Of a stretch of 8,135 nt of DNA, positions 6,506-8,135 are shown piece by piece. The position numbers and the translations under genes are program-made. The first letter of the stretch is position 1, and each line of letters begins with the position of its first letter. Below the pieces are notes generated by a model. That model had not been told where the DNA came from. It made no database searches and saw only the letters and a list, made by a program, of their open reading frames with translations. The stretch is from Actinomycetota bacterium (lineage in GTDB: Bacteria > Actinomycetota > Thermoleophilia > Gaiellales > Gaiellaceae): NCBI GenBank assembly GCA_013812265.1, contig JACCTQ010000095.1:1-8135 (forward strand), written 5' to 3'.

Positions 6506-6528
6506 CTGCCGCCGTCGGCCGACGTTGG
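6502..6528. terminator. Possible hairpin just after the DUF4157 gene
   Basis: A perfect 12-bp palindrome, CGTCGGCCGACG, lies at 6513-6524, 6 nt beyond the stop codon (6533-6531) on the minus strand. CCAAC (6502-6506) and GTTGG (6524-6528) can pair around it in an alternative fold. No U-tract follows, so an intrinsic terminator is not established. A protein-binding palindrome or chance in GC-rich DNA is also possible. Confidence 0.25.
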
Positions 6529-6530
6529 CG

Positions 6531-8135
6531 TCAGAAGCGCCAGGCGGCCCGTCCCACGACGAGGACGCGGCTCTCGTCGCCCACCGTCAGCGGCAGGAGC
6601 GCTCGCACCTCCGGTCCCAGCTCGACGCGCTCCCAGCGCCAGCCAGCGCCGATCGCCCCGCCGAGGCCGGCGGTCGTCCTTGCGCCGGCTGCCTCCGCCT
6701 CGAAGCCGACGAACCCGCCGGCGGAGAGGTCGAGGTAGGCGCCTTTCAGCGGCCGCTGGATCCTCAGCCCGATGTCCGCGACCGCCGCAAACAAGTGGCC
6801 GGAGCCGGCGCCCCCGGGGGGCGCGTAGAGGATGTTGAGTCCGACGACCGGGTTGAAGACAGCGACGGCATCCGGGCGCAGGGAGAGTCGCGCCCCGACC
6901 GTCCCGAGCGCTCTCAGCTCCGGCGCGAGCTCCGCGCCGAGCGACGCCGATGTCGTCCAGCGAAGATCCCGAGGGGGCGCCGGCGCGGGGGCGGCGGCCA
7001 CGGCGGGCGTGGTCTGCGGAGCCCCGGCACATGACTCCCGATCCGGCGCGAGGCTCCGCACGTTCTCGTGGAAGTTCCTGCACAACGGCGGATCCAGGAC
7101 GACCTGGCCCCGGTCGAACACCTTCCCGCGAGACGTGATCTCCCGGCTGGGGGTCGACCACTCGATGCACGTGAGGATCTCGTTGCTGAAGCCGCGCACG
7201 CACACGTGGAAAGCCCGGCTCAGGGCGTCCAGCAGGGCACCACCCACGCCCGCATTGCAGCCGAAGAGCGTGATCACGGCGTCGGGGGCGAAGCGGTCTC
7301 TGACGCGCTCGACGAGGGCCGCGTTGGCGGCGATCGACTCGGCGCCGATCAGCCCCGGCGGCGTGAACCAGACGTCGTGTGCCGTGATCCTCCCGCTGAG
7401 GCCGAAGTTGTCCGAGTTCGCATGCCCGATCAGCCCGAGCTCCGTGATTGACCCCGGGGCCTGGGCCTCGATCCACGTCAGCAGCGTCACGAAGCTCGCG
7501 CGTCCGACGCCGCCGCCGGACCTCGTCGCCGTCGCCTCGAAATCGATCGAGGCCGGCGACCACTTGCAGACCGCAGCCGCGGCCTCGACGCAACGTGTCT
7601 CCGCCGCGTCCGATGCGAACCGGCGGGGATAGCCACTCGCATACACGAGCGAGCGCCGAAGCACGCCGCCGGCGCCCTCTGGTCCGCGCTGCTGCGCGAC
7701 GTGGACGAGCTCGTGCGCGATGAGTCGCCGCCCCTCCACGCTCGATGGGGCATGGCGGCCTTCGCCGAAGACGACGTGGCTCCCGACCGTGTAGGCGCGA
7801 GCATCGACGGCGGACGCCGATGCCGCGGCCGTCGCATCGTCGTGCACCCGTACGCCGGAGAGATCGAGCCCAAGGCGCGGCTCGAAGAATGCGCGCGTCT
7901 CCGGCTCGAAGGGCCGACCGGGAGACCCGAGCACGTCGGTCACGACGGACGGCACCGTCCCCACGCCCCCTTCCACTCGTCCATCCCGCCGGGGCGAGCG
8001 CTGCAGGAGGGCTTCCGACGAGGGCGCCCGCAGCACTCGATTCGCCAATCGCTCGGCCTCGTGCTCCAGTGGGTCGTCGCTCCGCCCGAGCTCGAGCTTC
8101 GCCTGGAGCGGCAGGCGCCGCCGCCTGAGATGATC
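6531..8135 (-). CDS. DUF4157 (eCIS-core) protein with His/Cys middle domain and C-terminal beta-barrel (5' partial)
   Basis: The frame is open through the right edge, so the N-terminus is missing; 534 residues are visible, numbered here from the edge. The TTG at 8048 is not the start, since upstream codons read LQAKLELGRSDDPLEHEAER, the usual leader of DUF4157 proteins. DUF4157 spans about 70-150: FEPRLGLDLSGVRVH, ARAYTVGSHVVFG, then HELVH at 141-145 (zinc-protease-like HExxH). This family is often encoded with extracellular contractile injection systems. A middle domain (about 165-355) has LGLIGHANSDNFGL with H238 and ITLFGCNAGVGGALL with C293, resembling the His and Cys contexts of DUF4347 and caspase-like (clan CD) folds. 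After a Pro/Ala linker (370-390) come about 144 residues of alternating beta-strand pattern ending in WRF, like an outer-membrane barrel. Domain assignments after DUF4157 are inference. The gene ends 26 nt before the recombinase relic. Confidence 0.9.
   Translation of the reverse strand, partial: DHLRRRRLPLQAKLELGRSDDPLEHEAERLANRVLRAPSSEALLQRSPRRDGRVEGGVGTVPSVVTDVLGSPGRPFEPETRAFFEPRLGLDLSGVRVHDDATAAASASAVDARAYTVGSHVVFGEGRHAPSSVEGRRLIAHELVHVAQQRGPEGAGGVLRRSLVYASGYPRRFASDAAETRCVEAAAAVCKWSPASIDFEATATRSGGGVGRASFVTLLTWIEAQAPGSITELGLIGHANSDNFGLSGRITAHDVWFTPPGLIGAESIAANAALVERVRDRFAPDAVITLFGCNAGVGGALLDALSRAFHVCVRGFSNEILTCIEWSTPSREITSRGKVFDRGQVVLDPPLCRNFHENVRSLAPDRESCAGAPQTTPAVAAAPAPAPPRDLRWTTSASLGAELAPELRALGTVGARLSLRPDAVAVFNPVVGLNILYAPPGGAGSGHLFAAVADIGLRIQRPLKGAYLDLSAGGFVGFEAEAAGARTTAGLGGAIGAGWRWERVELGPEVRALLPLTVGDESRVLVVGRAAWRF

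Noticed and set aside
6264..7034. 256-codon plus-strand frame over the integrase relic and the DUF4157 gene end
   Set aside because: Arg/Pro-rich with no domain; both underlying minus-strand features are better supported.
1..8135. CRISPR arrays, tRNA or rRNA genes, complete insertion sequences
   Set aside because: No regularly spaced repeats, no GTTCGANNC-type T-loop in a cloverleaf context, and no intact transposase were seen on either strand.

Overview
This is a high-GC window (roughly two thirds G+C or more by eye, with GC-rich third codon positions) from a bacterium whose lineage the sequence does not fix. The tyrosine-recombinase remnant reads like those of high-GC Actinomycetota. The aromatic-terminated beta-barrel domain of the last gene would suit a diderm. 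A soil-type high-GC organism is the safest statement.

Layout from left to right. The 3' end of an unrecognised gene (3-371, +) is followed after 2 nt by a complete gene for an uncharacterised protein with a QDEYCEW motif (374-1357, +). This pair converges on a minus-strand cluster, and the two facing stop codons share one CTAG. Read in its own direction, the minus-strand cluster is: a possible small membrane protein (5944-5729), an M36 fungalysin-like zinc metallopeptidase with an FTP propeptide (5724-3802), a second, divergent QDEY-family protein (3758-2568), and a DyP-type heme peroxidase (2571-1354). The spacings are 4 nt, 43 nt and a 3-base overlap (GTGA), so this looks like one transcription unit. 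Next come about 330 bp with no supported gene, then a decayed tyrosine recombinase (6505-6275, -) carrying a 9-bp perfect inverted repeat. The last gene (from beyond 8135 to 6531, -) is a large multidomain protein with a DUF4157 (eCIS-core) HExxH domain, a middle domain with a His/Cys pair in caspase-like or DUF4347-like contexts, a Pro/Ala linker and a C-terminal beta-barrel-like domain ending in Phe.

How the parts may work together (inference). Two paralogues of an uncharacterised family flank a DyP peroxidase and are co-transcribed with a protease that lacks a signal peptide. A DUF4157 protein, a family often encoded near extracellular contractile injection systems, lies just upstream. This suggests an accessory locus that combines a peroxidase, proteases and family proteins of unknown role, possibly exported or packaged by a non-Sec route. 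No injection-system structural gene is in the window, so that link is unproven. The best novel candidates are the DUF4157 / His-Cys / beta-barrel architecture and the paired QDEY family around a DyP peroxidase.
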